Assembly: GCA_030146725.1 (NCBI GenBank)
Contig: JASLBJ010000298.1
Coordinates: 1-11,638 of the forward strand
Origin: Sphingomicrobium sp.
GTDB taxonomy: Bacteria > Pseudomonadota > Alphaproteobacteria > Sphingomonadales > Sphingomonadaceae
Direction: 5' to 3'
DNA length: 11,638 bases
The notes beneath the pieces are model-generated. The model saw nothing but the letters and a program-made list of their open reading frames with translations. It did no database searches and had not been told where the DNA came from. Shown here piece by piece: positions 1 through 9,000 of this stretch (the first letter of the stretch is position 1; each line of letters opens with the position of its first letter). The translations under genes and the position numbers were made by a program.

Positions 1-1425
1 GGCGAGGATGGCATTGCCACCGGGCGAGCCAAGCGCACCGACAAAGCGGCGGTTACCGTCGAGCATGATTAACGGAGTCATGGACGAACGTGGCCGCTTG
101 CCCGGTGCAACCGAATTGGCTGCACCGGGCCGAAACGAGAAGTCGGTCATCTGATTGTTGAGGAAAAAGCCGTCGACCATCCGGCCCGAGCCGAAGAAGG
201 ATTCCACCGTAGTAGTCATCGACACCACATTCCCCTGCGCGTCCACGACTACGAAATGCGAGGTGCCGGCGGGCTCGGCCGTGAGGTCGTCGACGGCAGC
301 ATTGGCTCCTGGCGGAGTTCCGGGTTTCGGGGGCGGTCCAGCGCTTGGGCCGATCAGCCGGGCACGAGCCGTGACATACGCGCGGTCGAGCAAGCCCTCT
401 ACTGGCACGCGAACGAAGGCGGGATCGCCGACATATTGGTCGCGGTCGGCGTACATGATGCGGCTTGCGGCGGCGAACAGATACCAGGCTTCCGGGTCGT
501 TGCTGCCTCCCGCCGCAAGGTCGGTGCGCTCAAGGAGAGCGAGAAGCTGTAGCAGGCCTATCCCGCTCGAGGGCGGGGGCGGTACGCAGATCAGCGTCAG
601 CCTATAGGTCTGGCACAAGGGCTCGCGCCTGATTGGCTGATAGCCGCCAAGATCGGCGAGTGTCATCGTCCCGCCCAGCGGTCCGGCACGCGTGCGGGCA
701 ACGATCCGCCGTGCCGTCTCACCTTTGTAGAGCGCATCAGGCCCTTCAGCCGCCAGTCGGGCGAGGAAGGCTGAATAGGCCGGGTTGCGGAGCGTGTAGC
801 CGGCGGCGATCCGGCCTCCGCCGGGGCTGGCAAAATAAGCCGCGACATCGGGCGCGCTCGCCTGGGGGAAACGTCCGCCGGCGAAGCGGGCGAGGCGCGC
901 GGTTACGGAGAAGCCGTTGGCGCTGGTGCGCCGGGCATCGTCGAACAGGGTCCGCCACGCGAGCTGCCCGTGCTCGCGATGGGCTGCGGCGAGCATTCTG
1001 ACAACTCCAGGTACGCCGGTCGCGATCCCGCCGGTCATGGCGGCGGCTCGGGGCAATGCTTTGCCATCCTGGTCAAGGAACATGCTGGCGGTGACACCGG
1101 CAGGCGCGGTTTCGCGGCCGTCGTAGACGACCACCCGCCGGGTGCGTGCGTCGTAATGAGTCATGAAGGCGCCGCCGCCAAGGCCGGAGCTCTGCGGCTC
1201 GACCAGGCTCAGCATTGCCTGGATCGCAATCGCCGCATCGACTGCGCTTCCCCTGCGGCGCAGGACGGCGAGGCCGGCCTCGGTTGCGAGCGGGTGGGCG
1301 GATGCCACGAAGATCTGCGCCGCCGGCCTGGGAGCGACGGCCGTTGCCGCAGCGGGCGGACGCAAGGGCGTGCATGACGCACTGACGAAGGCTGCGGCAG
1401 CCGCGATCAGGAGCCGGCGGATCAT
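1..1425 (-). CDS. ggt: Gamma-glutamyltransferase, lid-loop-less type (3' end cut by window edge)
   Basis: Ntn-hydrolase that self-cleaves before a catalytic Thr and transfers or hydrolyses gamma-glutamyl groups. 475 residues are visible; roughly the last 100 of the small subunit lie outside the window. The N-terminus is hydrophobic and ends in SASC (Cys18), so it is exported and possibly a lipoprotein, although Ser at -3 is not ideal for a lipobox. Visible landmarks: Arg104 in DGRETAP (equivalent to E. coli Arg114), nucleophile Thr388 in GTSHF, Thr406, Glu408 (Asn411 in E. coli), FLNNQMTD with Asp428 (Asp433 equivalent), Ser447-Ser448, and GSPGG at 466-470. Only 14 residues separate Asp428 from the KRP motif, so the lid loop of E. 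coli GGT is missing. This and Glu408 resemble Bacillus GGT. The ATG overlaps the upstream ggt stop as ATGA, implying coupled translation. Family assignment is firm; polymer specificity is inferred. Confidence 0.95.
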   Translation of the reverse strand, partial: MIRRLLIAAAAAFVSASCTPLRPPAAATAVAPRPAAQIFVASAHPLATEAGLAVLRRRGSAVDAAIAIQAMLSLVEPQSSGLGGGAFMTHYDARTRRVVVYDGRETAPAGVTASMFLDQDGKALPRAAAMTGGIATGVPGVVRMLAAAHREHGQLAWRTLFDDARRTSANGFSVTARLARFAGGRFPQASAPDVAAYFASPGGGRIAAGYTLRNPAYSAFLARLAAEGPDALYKGETARRIVARTRAGPLGGTMTLADLGGYQPIRREPLCQTYRLTLICVPPPPSSGIGLLQLLALLERTDLAAGGSNDPEAWYLFAAASRIMYADRDQYVGDPAFVRVPVEGLLDRAYVTARARLIGPSAGPPPKPGTPPGANAAVDDLTAEPAGTSHFVVVDAQGNVVSMTTTVESFFGSGRMVDGFFLNNQMTDFSFRPGAANSVAPGKRPRSSMTPLIMLDGNRRFVGALGSPGGNAILA

Positions 1426-3146
1426 TGACCGACTGCCCTCGCTCCAGGCCGCCGCGGATCCGCGCCGCCAAGTCGAAGCCCCTTCTCGATCATTATCGAC
1501 TGAGCGCTGCCCATCGTCTCGTCGGACGTGATCCGATGACCTCTGGCCTTGAGCGCGGCTACGGTGTCGGGGTTGAAATTGGGCTCGACCCGAAGGCTTG
1601 GTCCGGTGCCTTGATAAATGCGCGGCTGATGCGTCGCTTCCTCAACGTTGAGGCCGAAATCAACGGTGTTGACGATGAGCTGAAGCACCGTGTCGATGAT
1701 CGTACTACCGCCGGGCGTGCCGGTGATCAGCCATGGCTTGTCGTCCTTGAACACGATAGTCGGCATCATGGTGGAGAGCATGCGCTTGCCGGGCTCAAGC
1801 GCGTTTAGTGGCGGCTCTTCTCCCTTGCGCTCCGCTTGCCAGGCCTGCTCATGGCTGAAATTGTTCATCTGGTTGTTGAGCAAGATGCCAGTGCCCTCGA
1901 TCATCACGCCAGAGCCGAAATCGGCGCCCAAGGTGTAGGTCGTGCTGACGGCATTCCCCGCCGTGTCCGCAACCGAGAAATGGGTCGTTTGCGGGCTTTC
2001 GAACCGCCAGGGATCACCCGGCCCAAGCACTTTGGCGGTTCGGGCCCGGTCGGGCGAGATGAGGGTCGCACGCTCGGCCGCATAGGCTTTCGAGATGAAG
2101 CCGGAGAGCGGCATCTTGACAAAGGCTGGGTCGCCCAGGACCTGGTAACGGTCGGCATAGCCGAGCTTCATCGTCTCGGCCATCAGATGGAGCGAGGCGG
2201 CCGATCCGGCCCCGAGCGGCTTTAGTTCGAAATGCTCGAGGATGTTGAGCATGTTGAGCAGGGTCGCGCCGCCCGAACTGGCCGGCGGAGTCGTGGCGAT
2301 CCGGTAGCCGCGGTAACTGCCCATAAGCGGCTCGCGCTCGACGGGCCGGTAGGCGGCCAGATCGGCCAAGGTAACGAGCCCGCCGTGCGCTCGCATGTCG
2401 GAAGCGATCCGGCGCGCGATACTTCCGCGGTAAAAGGCGTGGGACCCGCCGGCCGCGATTTGCTCGAGGGTCCAGGCAAGCTCCGGCTGCTTCAGTATCT
2501 CGCCCGCCGAATAGAGCGCTCCGCCCGGCTTGTAGAAGGTCCGGCGCGCCGCCTGGCTGGTCGACAGCCGCTCCTTGCCCCAGCTGAAGACGAAAGCCTC
2601 GTCGGCCGAAAGCACGACTCCGTTGCGGGCAAGGGCGATCGCCGGCCGCACCACCTCGGCCCAGGGAAGCCGGCCATATCTGTAATGCGCGAGATAGAGC
2701 CCGGCGACGGTGCCCGGGACCGCCGGCGCAAGATAGCCCTGGCTCGCCTCGTCGAGTTCCTTGCCCTTGGCATCGACGAACTGGGCAAGGGTCGCGGATT
2801 GTGGCGCGATGCTGCGGAAGTCGATGACGTGCACTCTTGCCGTCTTCGCCACATAGATGGTCATGAAGCCGTCGCCGCCGATATTGCCGGCACGGGGCAA
2901 GGTGACGGCAAGCGCGAAGGCGGTGGCCACGGCGGCGTCCACGGCATTGCCGCCGCGGCGCAGGATCGCTGCCCCGGTGCGGCTTGCGAGTTCGTTCTGC
3001 GACACGACCATTCCTCGGGTCGCAACCGTCGGCGAGTGGATGCTCGGATATTCGAGCAACTGCCTGCGCTGCGCCTGAGCGGCCGGCGCAGCGGCGAGCG
3101 AGAAGGCCGCGAAAGCGAGCAGGACACGGGAGACAAGGCTATTCAT
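1422..3146 (-). CDS. ggt: Gamma-glutamyltransferase with altered substrate-binding residues
   Basis: Full-length GGT-family Ntn-hydrolase, 574 residues from the chosen ATG. That start gives a clean signal peptide (MNSLVSR, then a hydrophobic core, AAQA|Q cut near residue 25), so it acts in the periplasm. An ATG at 3161 is also possible; neither has a clear ribosome site, and the start overlaps the symporter stop by 8 bases. Motifs: Arg111 in DFRSIAP, nucleophile Thr387 in QTTHF, NNQMNN near 425-430, GTPGG at 476-480, and a lid-loop segment (432-453) of E. coli length. Compared with E. coli GGT, Asn411 is Gly407, Asp433 is Asn429 and Ser463 is Thr459. Asp433 holds the alpha-amino group of the gamma-glutamyl donor, so the natural substrate may be N-blocked or deaminated at that carbon. 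Catalytic machinery looks intact. Membership is certain; specificity is inferred. Confidence 0.95.
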   Translation of the reverse strand: MNSLVSRVLLAFAAFSLAAAPAAQAQRRQLLEYPSIHSPTVATRGMVVSQNELASRTGAAILRRGGNAVDAAVATAFALAVTLPRAGNIGGDGFMTIYVAKTARVHVIDFRSIAPQSATLAQFVDAKGKELDEASQGYLAPAVPGTVAGLYLAHYRYGRLPWAEVVRPAIALARNGVVLSADEAFVFSWGKERLSTSQAARRTFYKPGGALYSAGEILKQPELAWTLEQIAAGGSHAFYRGSIARRIASDMRAHGGLVTLADLAAYRPVEREPLMGSYRGYRIATTPPASSGGATLLNMLNILEHFELKPLGAGSAASLHLMAETMKLGYADRYQVLGDPAFVKMPLSGFISKAYAAERATLISPDRARTAKVLGPGDPWRFESPQTTHFSVADTAGNAVSTTYTLGADFGSGVMIEGTGILLNNQMNNFSHEQAWQAERKGEEPPLNALEPGKRMLSTMMPTIVFKDDKPWLITGTPGGSTIIDTVLQLIVNTVDFGLNVEEATHQPRIYQGTGPSLRVEPNFNPDTVAALKARGHRITSDETMGSAQSIMIEKGLRLGGADPRRPGARAVGQ

Positions 3147-4434
3147 GGCGCGGCGAGCCATATTCCGCGACGTCGATCTCGCCTTCCCAACGCGCGACGG
3201 CGGTTGCGATTGCAAGATCCGCAGTGACGTTAGGAACGGTCCGGATCATGTCGAGGATGCGGTCGAAGGGCAGGATGAAGCCGACCACCAGCGCCGTCTG
3301 TGCGGGTGTAATGCCGATGGCCGCAAGCACCGCGGCGAGGACGAACAGGGAGCCCGAGGGTACGGGTGCGACGCCCATGGCGACGACGGTCGTCGTTGCC
3401 GCGATCACCACATAGTCGGCGACGCTGAGGTCGAGGCCGAACGCCTGGGCGGAGAACAGCGCAAGCATGGCGACATACATGGCCGCGCCGTCCATTCCGA
3501 TCGTCGCACCAAGCGGGAGCACGGTCGAGGCGATCGGCGGTGAGATTCCGAGGTTCTTCTCCGCGACGCGGATCGCGACGGGCAGCGTTGCCGAACTGGA
3601 CGAGGTCGAGAACCCGACCAAGATCGCATCGGCAACCCCGCGGAAAAAGGGGGCGACCGGAAGCCATGCGCCGATGCGGACGACGCTGCCGTGGACCAGC
3701 AGGGTCTGGACGAGGGATCCCACGAGAACGCAAATTGTCAGCCAGAAAATGCTGACGAAGGTTTCGGGGCCGTTGGCGCCGACTACCACGGCGATGAGCG
3801 CGAACACGCCGAACGGGGCCACTTCCATCACGAAGCCTACGATCCGAAGCATCACCTCCGAGCCCGACGCAAGCAGGCGCCGGACGGGCTCGCCAGTGTC
3901 GCCGGCGGTGATCACGCCCGCCCCGACCATGACCGCGAAGAAGATGGTCGCGAGCGTATCGCCCTCGGCCATCGCCTGAATCGGGTTCATCGGGATGATT
4001 CCGATGAAGATTTCGGCCGGGGTCTTGGGCGAGCTAATGAGATTGGGCGTGGTGCCGCCGAAACTCGCTCCCGAACCGGGCGCCAGCAAAGTCGCGACGG
4101 TGAGGCCCACGGTCACTGCAAGCGCCGTGGTGAAGACGTACATGGCAAGCGTCTTCACCCCGATCGTGCCGAGGCGCCTGGGATCGGCGAGCGACGCGAC
4201 GCCCGACGCGATGGTCAGGAACACGAGCGGCGTGACCAGCATCCGGATCAGCCGGACGAAGATGTCGCCGATCCATCTGATCTGGCCGGCGCCGTCACCC
4301 CAGGCCAGGCCGACGATTACCCCGAGTAGCAGTGCCGCCAGGATACGCTTCCACAGCGAAACGCCGAACCAGTAGCGGGCAAGCGGACCGCGGGACTTGG
4401 GTGCCAACGCGCCGGCGGCTACGGTGTCGGTCAA
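3139..4434 (-). CDS. DAACS-family dicarboxylate/amino acid:cation symporter
   Basis: Inner membrane elevator-type carrier related to GltP, DctA and GltPh; likely imports glutamate, aspartate or a dicarboxylate. From the TTG at 4434 it is 431 residues, normal for the family, with hydrophobic helices along its length. The open frame extends upstream, but that part overlaps the deacylase gene and is not transporter-like. The TTG overlaps the deacylase stop as TTGA, with GGAG nine bases upstream. HP1 carries TSSSSATLP (277-285). TM8 keeps the GltPh cation and substrate residues as Asp391, Asp395, Arg398, Thr399, Asn402 and Asp406; Arg398 favours an acidic substrate. Oddities: the TM7 NMDGT signature is GMDGA (313-317), and neither of the two known positions for a second arginine (HP1, or the residue after the TM8 Asp) is Arg. 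In the operon it probably imports what the deacylase and GGTs release. Confidence 0.9.
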   Translation of the reverse strand: MTDTVAAGALAPKSRGPLARYWFGVSLWKRILAALLLGVIVGLAWGDGAGQIRWIGDIFVRLIRMLVTPLVFLTIASGVASLADPRRLGTIGVKTLAMYVFTTALAVTVGLTVATLLAPGSGASFGGTTPNLISSPKTPAEIFIGIIPMNPIQAMAEGDTLATIFFAVMVGAGVITAGDTGEPVRRLLASGSEVMLRIVGFVMEVAPFGVFALIAVVVGANGPETFVSIFWLTICVLVGSLVQTLLVHGSVVRIGAWLPVAPFFRGVADAILVGFSTSSSSATLPVAIRVAEKNLGISPPIASTVLPLGATIGMDGAAMYVAMLALFSAQAFGLDLSVADYVVIAATTTVVAMGVAPVPSGSLFVLAAVLAAIGITPAQTALVVGFILPFDRILDMIRTVPNVTADLAIATAVARWEGEIDVAEYGSPRHE

Positions 4435-6026
4435 GTCGCGCAACTCCAGGATGGACGTTGCGGCTTGAGCAAGGCGCGGCCGCCAAGTCGACCGGTCGGC
4501 TTGCCGGCGTCGAGAGCAAGAACACCGTTCACCAGCACGGTTCGGACGCCCACCGCCGGGGCGGTCGGATTGGTATAGTCGGCACGCGCTGCAAAGCGCT
4601 CGGGATCGATCACGGCTATGTCTGCATAGTATCCAACCCGCAGAACACCGCGCCCGGCGATGCCGAAGATCTTGGCGGTAAGGCCGCTCGACCGCCGCGC
4701 AAACGCTCCCGGGGACAGGTTCGGAGGCTTCTTCACGAACCGTTCCCAGCTTCGGGCGAAGCTCCCGAACTTGCGCGGATGTCCGTCGGTAGCATCGGAG
4801 CTCCCGACCACCCAGTTCTGGCGAGCCAGGAGCGCGATATCGGTCTCGCTCATGTTGAACGAGGCTACCCGAGCGTCGCCGTCTTCGCGCAGGATCCGGA
4901 TTGCGGCGTCGACCGGCTCGAGTCGCCATCCCGCGGCGACTGCCAGGAGCGACTGGCCCTTGTGGCGTCCACTGGTCAGGAGCAAGGCTCCGGCCCCTCC
5001 GCGGCGCTGAAGCGAGCGGCCCATGTCGGCTTGCAGGCGCGCCCGGAAAGACGAGTCCGCCAGCCGCTCGAGCATGCTGCGGCGGCCCCCGGCCAGTGCC
5101 CATCCGGGAACGAGGGCGGACGACAGGCGCGTCCCGGATGCAGTCCACGGATATTGGTCCGCGGTAACCGCCAGCCCCTCGCGCTGCGCTGCCACGACCT
5201 TGGCGATGATCGCCGGCGCGAGGCCCTGAGCCTCCGTGCCAAGCGCCTTTACATGCGCGATGTGGACTGGAAGCCGGGCGGCGCGGCCGATTGCGATGGC
5301 CTCGTCGACACTCGGCAAGAGCCCGACGTTTCCGGACCCTTCGTCACGAAGGTGAGTCTCATAGACGCCGCCGCGCGACGAGGCCTCGCCGGCAAGCGCA
5401 ACGACCTCCTCGGTCCTGGCGAAGGACTGGGGCGCATAATAGAGGCCACTCGAGAGACCGAGCGCGCCGCTGCACATGCCGGAGGCCACGAGCGTCTTCA
5501 TGGTCGCGAGCTCGGCATCGCTCGGCGGCCGGTCGTCGTCGCCGAGGACCTGGCGGCGAACTGCCCCGAAACCGACAAAGGCCGCGACGTTCACGCCTGC
5601 ACCGCCCTGGGCGATCGGGGCAAGTACTGAGCGGACATCGGCCGGGCCACCACCGTCATTGCCGATGAAGACCGTCGTGACGCCCTGCATGACGTGATTG
5701 GGCACCGCTCGTGTGCCCGGGTCCGGTGCCGCAAGTTCATCGCCCGAATGCGTGTGGGGATCGATGAACCCGGGCACGACCATCAGCCCGCGTGCGTCGA
5801 TCGTATTTCGCGCGGAATAGCCGAGGCTGCGGCTGTTCCCGATGAAGAGGATCCGGTCCCCCTTGACGCCGATGTCGGCCGATCGTCCCGCTTCCGCTTC
5901 ACCGTCGAAGATGGTCCCGCCGCGGATGATGAGATCGGCCGAACGCAGGAGAGGCGGCTGCGGAGTGGTGCAGCCGTTCAGGGCCGCACAGGTGCCAGCC
6001 ATCCACAGGAGCGATCTCTGGTACAC
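4431..6026 (-). CDS. N-acyl-D-amino acid deacylase family amidohydrolase, probable lipoprotein
   Basis: Metal-dependent amidohydrolase resembling D-aminoacylases, which release D-amino acids from N-acyl-D-amino acids. 531 residues from a GTG start, 11 bases after the receptor stop. The GTG start gives a lipoprotein signal: MYQR, a hydrophobic stretch, then LNGC with Cys19. The later ATG (6002) would remove the basic n-region. Family features: DLIIRGGTIFDG start of the beta-sandwich, metal-binding HTH at 91-93 in IDPHTHSGD, GLSSGLYYAP (190-199), YETHLRDEG with His225, IAHVK with His258, GSSDATDG with Asp411, and a C-terminal GYYADIAVIDPERF. The usual GNCG, whose Cys bridges the metal in Alcaligenes D-aminoacylase, is GNDG (Asp124). 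Membrane anchoring in the periplasm fits a job between receptor and symporter. The exact substrate cannot be read; a dipeptidase-like role on D-residues is an alternative. Confidence 0.88.
   Translation of the reverse strand: MYQRSLLWMAGTCAALNGCTTPQPPLLRSADLIIRGGTIFDGEAEAGRSADIGVKGDRILFIGNSRSLGYSARNTIDARGLMVVPGFIDPHTHSGDELAAPDPGTRAVPNHVMQGVTTVFIGNDGGGPADVRSVLAPIAQGGAGVNVAAFVGFGAVRRQVLGDDDRPPSDAELATMKTLVASGMCSGALGLSSGLYYAPQSFARTEEVVALAGEASSRGGVYETHLRDEGSGNVGLLPSVDEAIAIGRAARLPVHIAHVKALGTEAQGLAPAIIAKVVAAQREGLAVTADQYPWTASGTRLSSALVPGWALAGGRRSMLERLADSSFRARLQADMGRSLQRRGGAGALLLTSGRHKGQSLLAVAAGWRLEPVDAAIRILREDGDARVASFNMSETDIALLARQNWVVGSSDATDGHPRKFGSFARSWERFVKKPPNLSPGAFARRSSGLTAKIFGIAGRGVLRVGYYADIAVIDPERFAARADYTNPTAPAVGVRTVLVNGVLALDAGKPTGRLGGRALLKPQRPSWSCAT
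4444..4447 (-). promoter_or_regulatory. Ribosome binding site deciding the TTG start of the symporter
   Basis: GGAG on the minus strand lies nine bases before the TTG at 4434, inside the end of the deacylase gene. With the TTGA stop/start overlap and the normal protein length this supports TTG over upstream starts in the same open frame. No ATG or GTG is available nearby in frame. Confidence 0.55.
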
Positions 6027-6037
6027 CAGGTCGACGA

Positions 6038-9000
6038 TCAGAAGCGCTTGCGGGCCGAGACATAGAAGTAGCGTCCGCGGTTGCTGTGAAGTTCTCCCAG
6101 ATAGCCGAAGGTCGCGTCGGCGAGCGGTGCCAGCCTGTTGCCGATGTTGCGGATGCCGAAGCGCAGCCGGGCATCGTTGAGCGGGTGCTGCTCATCGTCC
6201 ACCGCATATTGGACATAGAGGTTGTGGGTCAGGAAATCGTCGACCTGGAACGGCGTCCCGTCGGCCAGCGTGGCACCGGTGTCCACGACGCTGCTGACGT
6301 AGCTGCCGAAATAGCCCGCACCGAAGCCGTTGCGCCGCCACGTCAAGGTCGCCGTCGCGCGCCACTTGGGGCGGCCGTTCTGGCGGATGAGATCCTCGGC
6401 ACCGACGATGTTGATTGTCGAGTCGATGACCCCGTCAGCCTGGGCCTGGAGCAATTGCGACTGCAGCTCACCGGGCTCCTGATAGAATTTCAGCAGGCGG
6501 GCGCCGTTGAGCTTGACGTTGAAGTCGCCGAGCGGCGTGTCGTCCACGTCATAGTAGAAGGCAAGGTCGATCCCCCGCACCGTTCTCGGCGAGAGGTTGC
6601 GGTAGTTGTCGACGACCTGGATCACCCGCCCGACCGGCGCGATGCCCGTTCCCTCGAACAGTTCGATCTCCTCGTCGGTCGGAGCAGCGCGCTCGACCAG
6701 CGGGTTCGAGCTGCCCTGCAGGCGAAGCAGATAATCGAGCGTCAGGGCATTGGCGTCGCCGAAAATGCCGATCAGATCCTTCTGCTTGATCTGCCAATAG
6801 TCGGCGGTCAGGGTCACTCGTCCGAACCTCCGCGGAATCGGCGGCTGAAGCGTTGCACCGACGGTGAAATTCTCCGACTCCTCGGGGTCGAGATCCTGGC
6901 TTCCCGAGCGGTTGCTGACGATTCCAAAGGTGCGGCCGCAATCGTCGAAATTGGCGATCCGGCCGGCGCGGACGTCGGCCTCGCAGCGGATGTAATCGGT
7001 TCGCGTATTCGAGCGCTGGATGCCGCTTTCGAACAATTGCGGCAGGCCGGGAGCGCGGAAGCCCTGCGACCAGGCGCCGCGGAACTGCAGCGCCTCGAAC
7101 GGATAGTAGGACAGAGCGATCTTCGGCTTGGCGACCGATCCGAAGGTCGTGTAGCGCTCGAAGCGCCCGGCCAGCTGCATTTCGATCGAGTGCACGAGCG
7201 GGATGTTCATCTCGGGCGAGACGATCGGCACGGCCAGTTCGGCGAAGGCGGAGACGACGTCGCGGCTGCCCTTCGAATCCGGGGTCGGGCTTGCACCCAA
7301 TACGTCGCTGCCGTTCGACGATCCGTCCAGCGCAGTAAAGACGATAGTGCCGTCCAGCCGGTCGTCGCGATCGTCCTTGAATGTTTCGTGGCGGAACTCG
7401 GCGCCGGTAGCGATGCCGACACGGCCGGCCGGCAGCCGGAACAGATCGGCCCGCGAGATGCGCAGGTCGGCAAGCGCCAGGCTCGTTGTGTTGATGCGCG
7501 AAACGTCGACGAGCAGCGCGTCGGTGACCGTTGCCGGGTTGGGCGTGGAGTCGGCACGGCTGGGATCGAGCGGATCGCCGCCATTGAACGGATTATAGGC
7601 GCTCTCGTCGGTGCGCGAGAGCGCTTCCTGGAACAGGGTCGCGCTGATCGTGCGCATGGTGTCGTTGCTTCGCGCGCGCGAGTAGAGGCCGGCGGATTCC
7701 CAGTCCCACCCGGCGACCTCGCCGCGAAGGCCTCCGAGAAAACGGGTGGTCACATTGTCGACGTTGAACCGGAGCGGGCCGACATCGACCGGGCGATAGT
7801 CAATCAGTTCCAGGTTGAGGCCGGCGGTGGGAACACCGGTCAGGCCGGGCAGCCGGTTGGCGCTGCCGACGGCACCAAGCGGATTGTAGAAATTGTTTGC
7901 CGGGATGACCAGCCGCTGGTTGGCGAGCGAGGTTTCCTGCTCGCGCACCGAGTTGAAGTCGGCGTGGTAGAAACCGACCTCCCCGAAGAACTCAAGCGTG
8001 TCGCTGAATTCGTGATTGACGAAGCCGAACAGGTTGAGGCGCTCGACCTCGCCGAGGATCGTCCGTTCGGTGTTGGTGTCGTAGCGCAGGTTGCGATCGG
8101 TGCTGACGGTCGACAGGCTGCTGTTGTCGAAGCAAACGCCTTCGCCTGCGGGGGCGATGCAGCCCTCGTTGCCGGTCGGCTGGACGTGGAAAATCCCGCT
8201 CGTGGTAAGCGAGACACCATTGTAGCGCACCAGCGTGCTCGAGCGCGAGAAGTCGCTATTGAGCCGCGCGAACTCGCCGAATATGGAATCGGTGCTGCGA
8301 TTGTCGAAATCGACGTCGCCTTCGAACTCGGTGCCTTCGACCAATGGGCGCAGGTCAGACGAGCGTGAGTTGCGGCGGTCGCGTGCGAACAGGGGATCGC
8401 GCTTGGTGAACGAGCCGAACAGGGAGACGTTGGTGCGGCTGTCGTTGAAGCTGTGGCCGGCCTCGAACGACAGTTCATATTCTTCCTGGTCGGAATCGTC
8501 GGTCACCCCGAACTCGCCCTCGATCGCAAGGCCTTCGGAGCGGGTCTTGAGCACGGTGTTGACGACTCCGGCGACCGCATCGGTGCCGTAGATGGCGGCC
8601 GCGCCGTCGCGCAGCACTTCGATCCGGCGAACGCCCATGACCGGAATGGCATTGGTGTTGACGCTCTGCACCGGAACGAGGTTTTCGGTCTGGGTGCCAG
8701 GGTGGAGCACGAGGCGGCGACCGTTGAGCAGGACCAGGGTGTTGCCGGTGCCGAGCGAGCGCAGGTTGATCGACGCCGTATCACCGCGCGCATCGTTGAT
8801 CCCGCCAGCGTCGCGGCTTTCATTGAACGCAACGTCGCCGGCCTGCGGGATCGAGCGGAAGAGCTCGTCGCCGCTGACTGCTCCGGTCGCGTCGATGTCG
8901 TCGGTTCCAAGCACCGTGACGGGCAGTATGTCGGTGACGTCCGAGCCGCGGATCTGCGTTCCGACGACGACGATCTCCTCTTCCACGTCAGCGGGCACCG

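Noticed and set aside
1..3146. Two adjacent GGT genes as a recent tandem duplication
   Set aside because: They differ in lid loop, key residues and signal type and share only family motifs; ancient paralogues or separate acquisitions fit better.
2232..3227. Plus-strand open frame of 331 codons opposite the first GGT
   Set aside because: Low-complexity Arg/Gly/Ala-rich translation with no family features; shadow of the GGT gene.
4435..5148. 238-codon N-terminal extension of the symporter frame
   Set aside because: Arg/Pro-rich, non-membrane sequence that entirely overlaps the deacylase gene; the remaining 431 residues already match the family length.
4332..5630. Plus-strand open frame of 432 codons opposite the symporter and deacylase
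   Set aside because: It spans two well-supported genes on the other strand, and its translation resembles no protein family I recognise.
6086..8368. Very long open frame (760 codons) on the plus strand opposite the receptor gene
   Set aside because: It has no recognisable domain or signal and mirrors the receptor, whose motifs, signal peptide and ribosome site are clear. High-GC genes often leave the opposite strand open.
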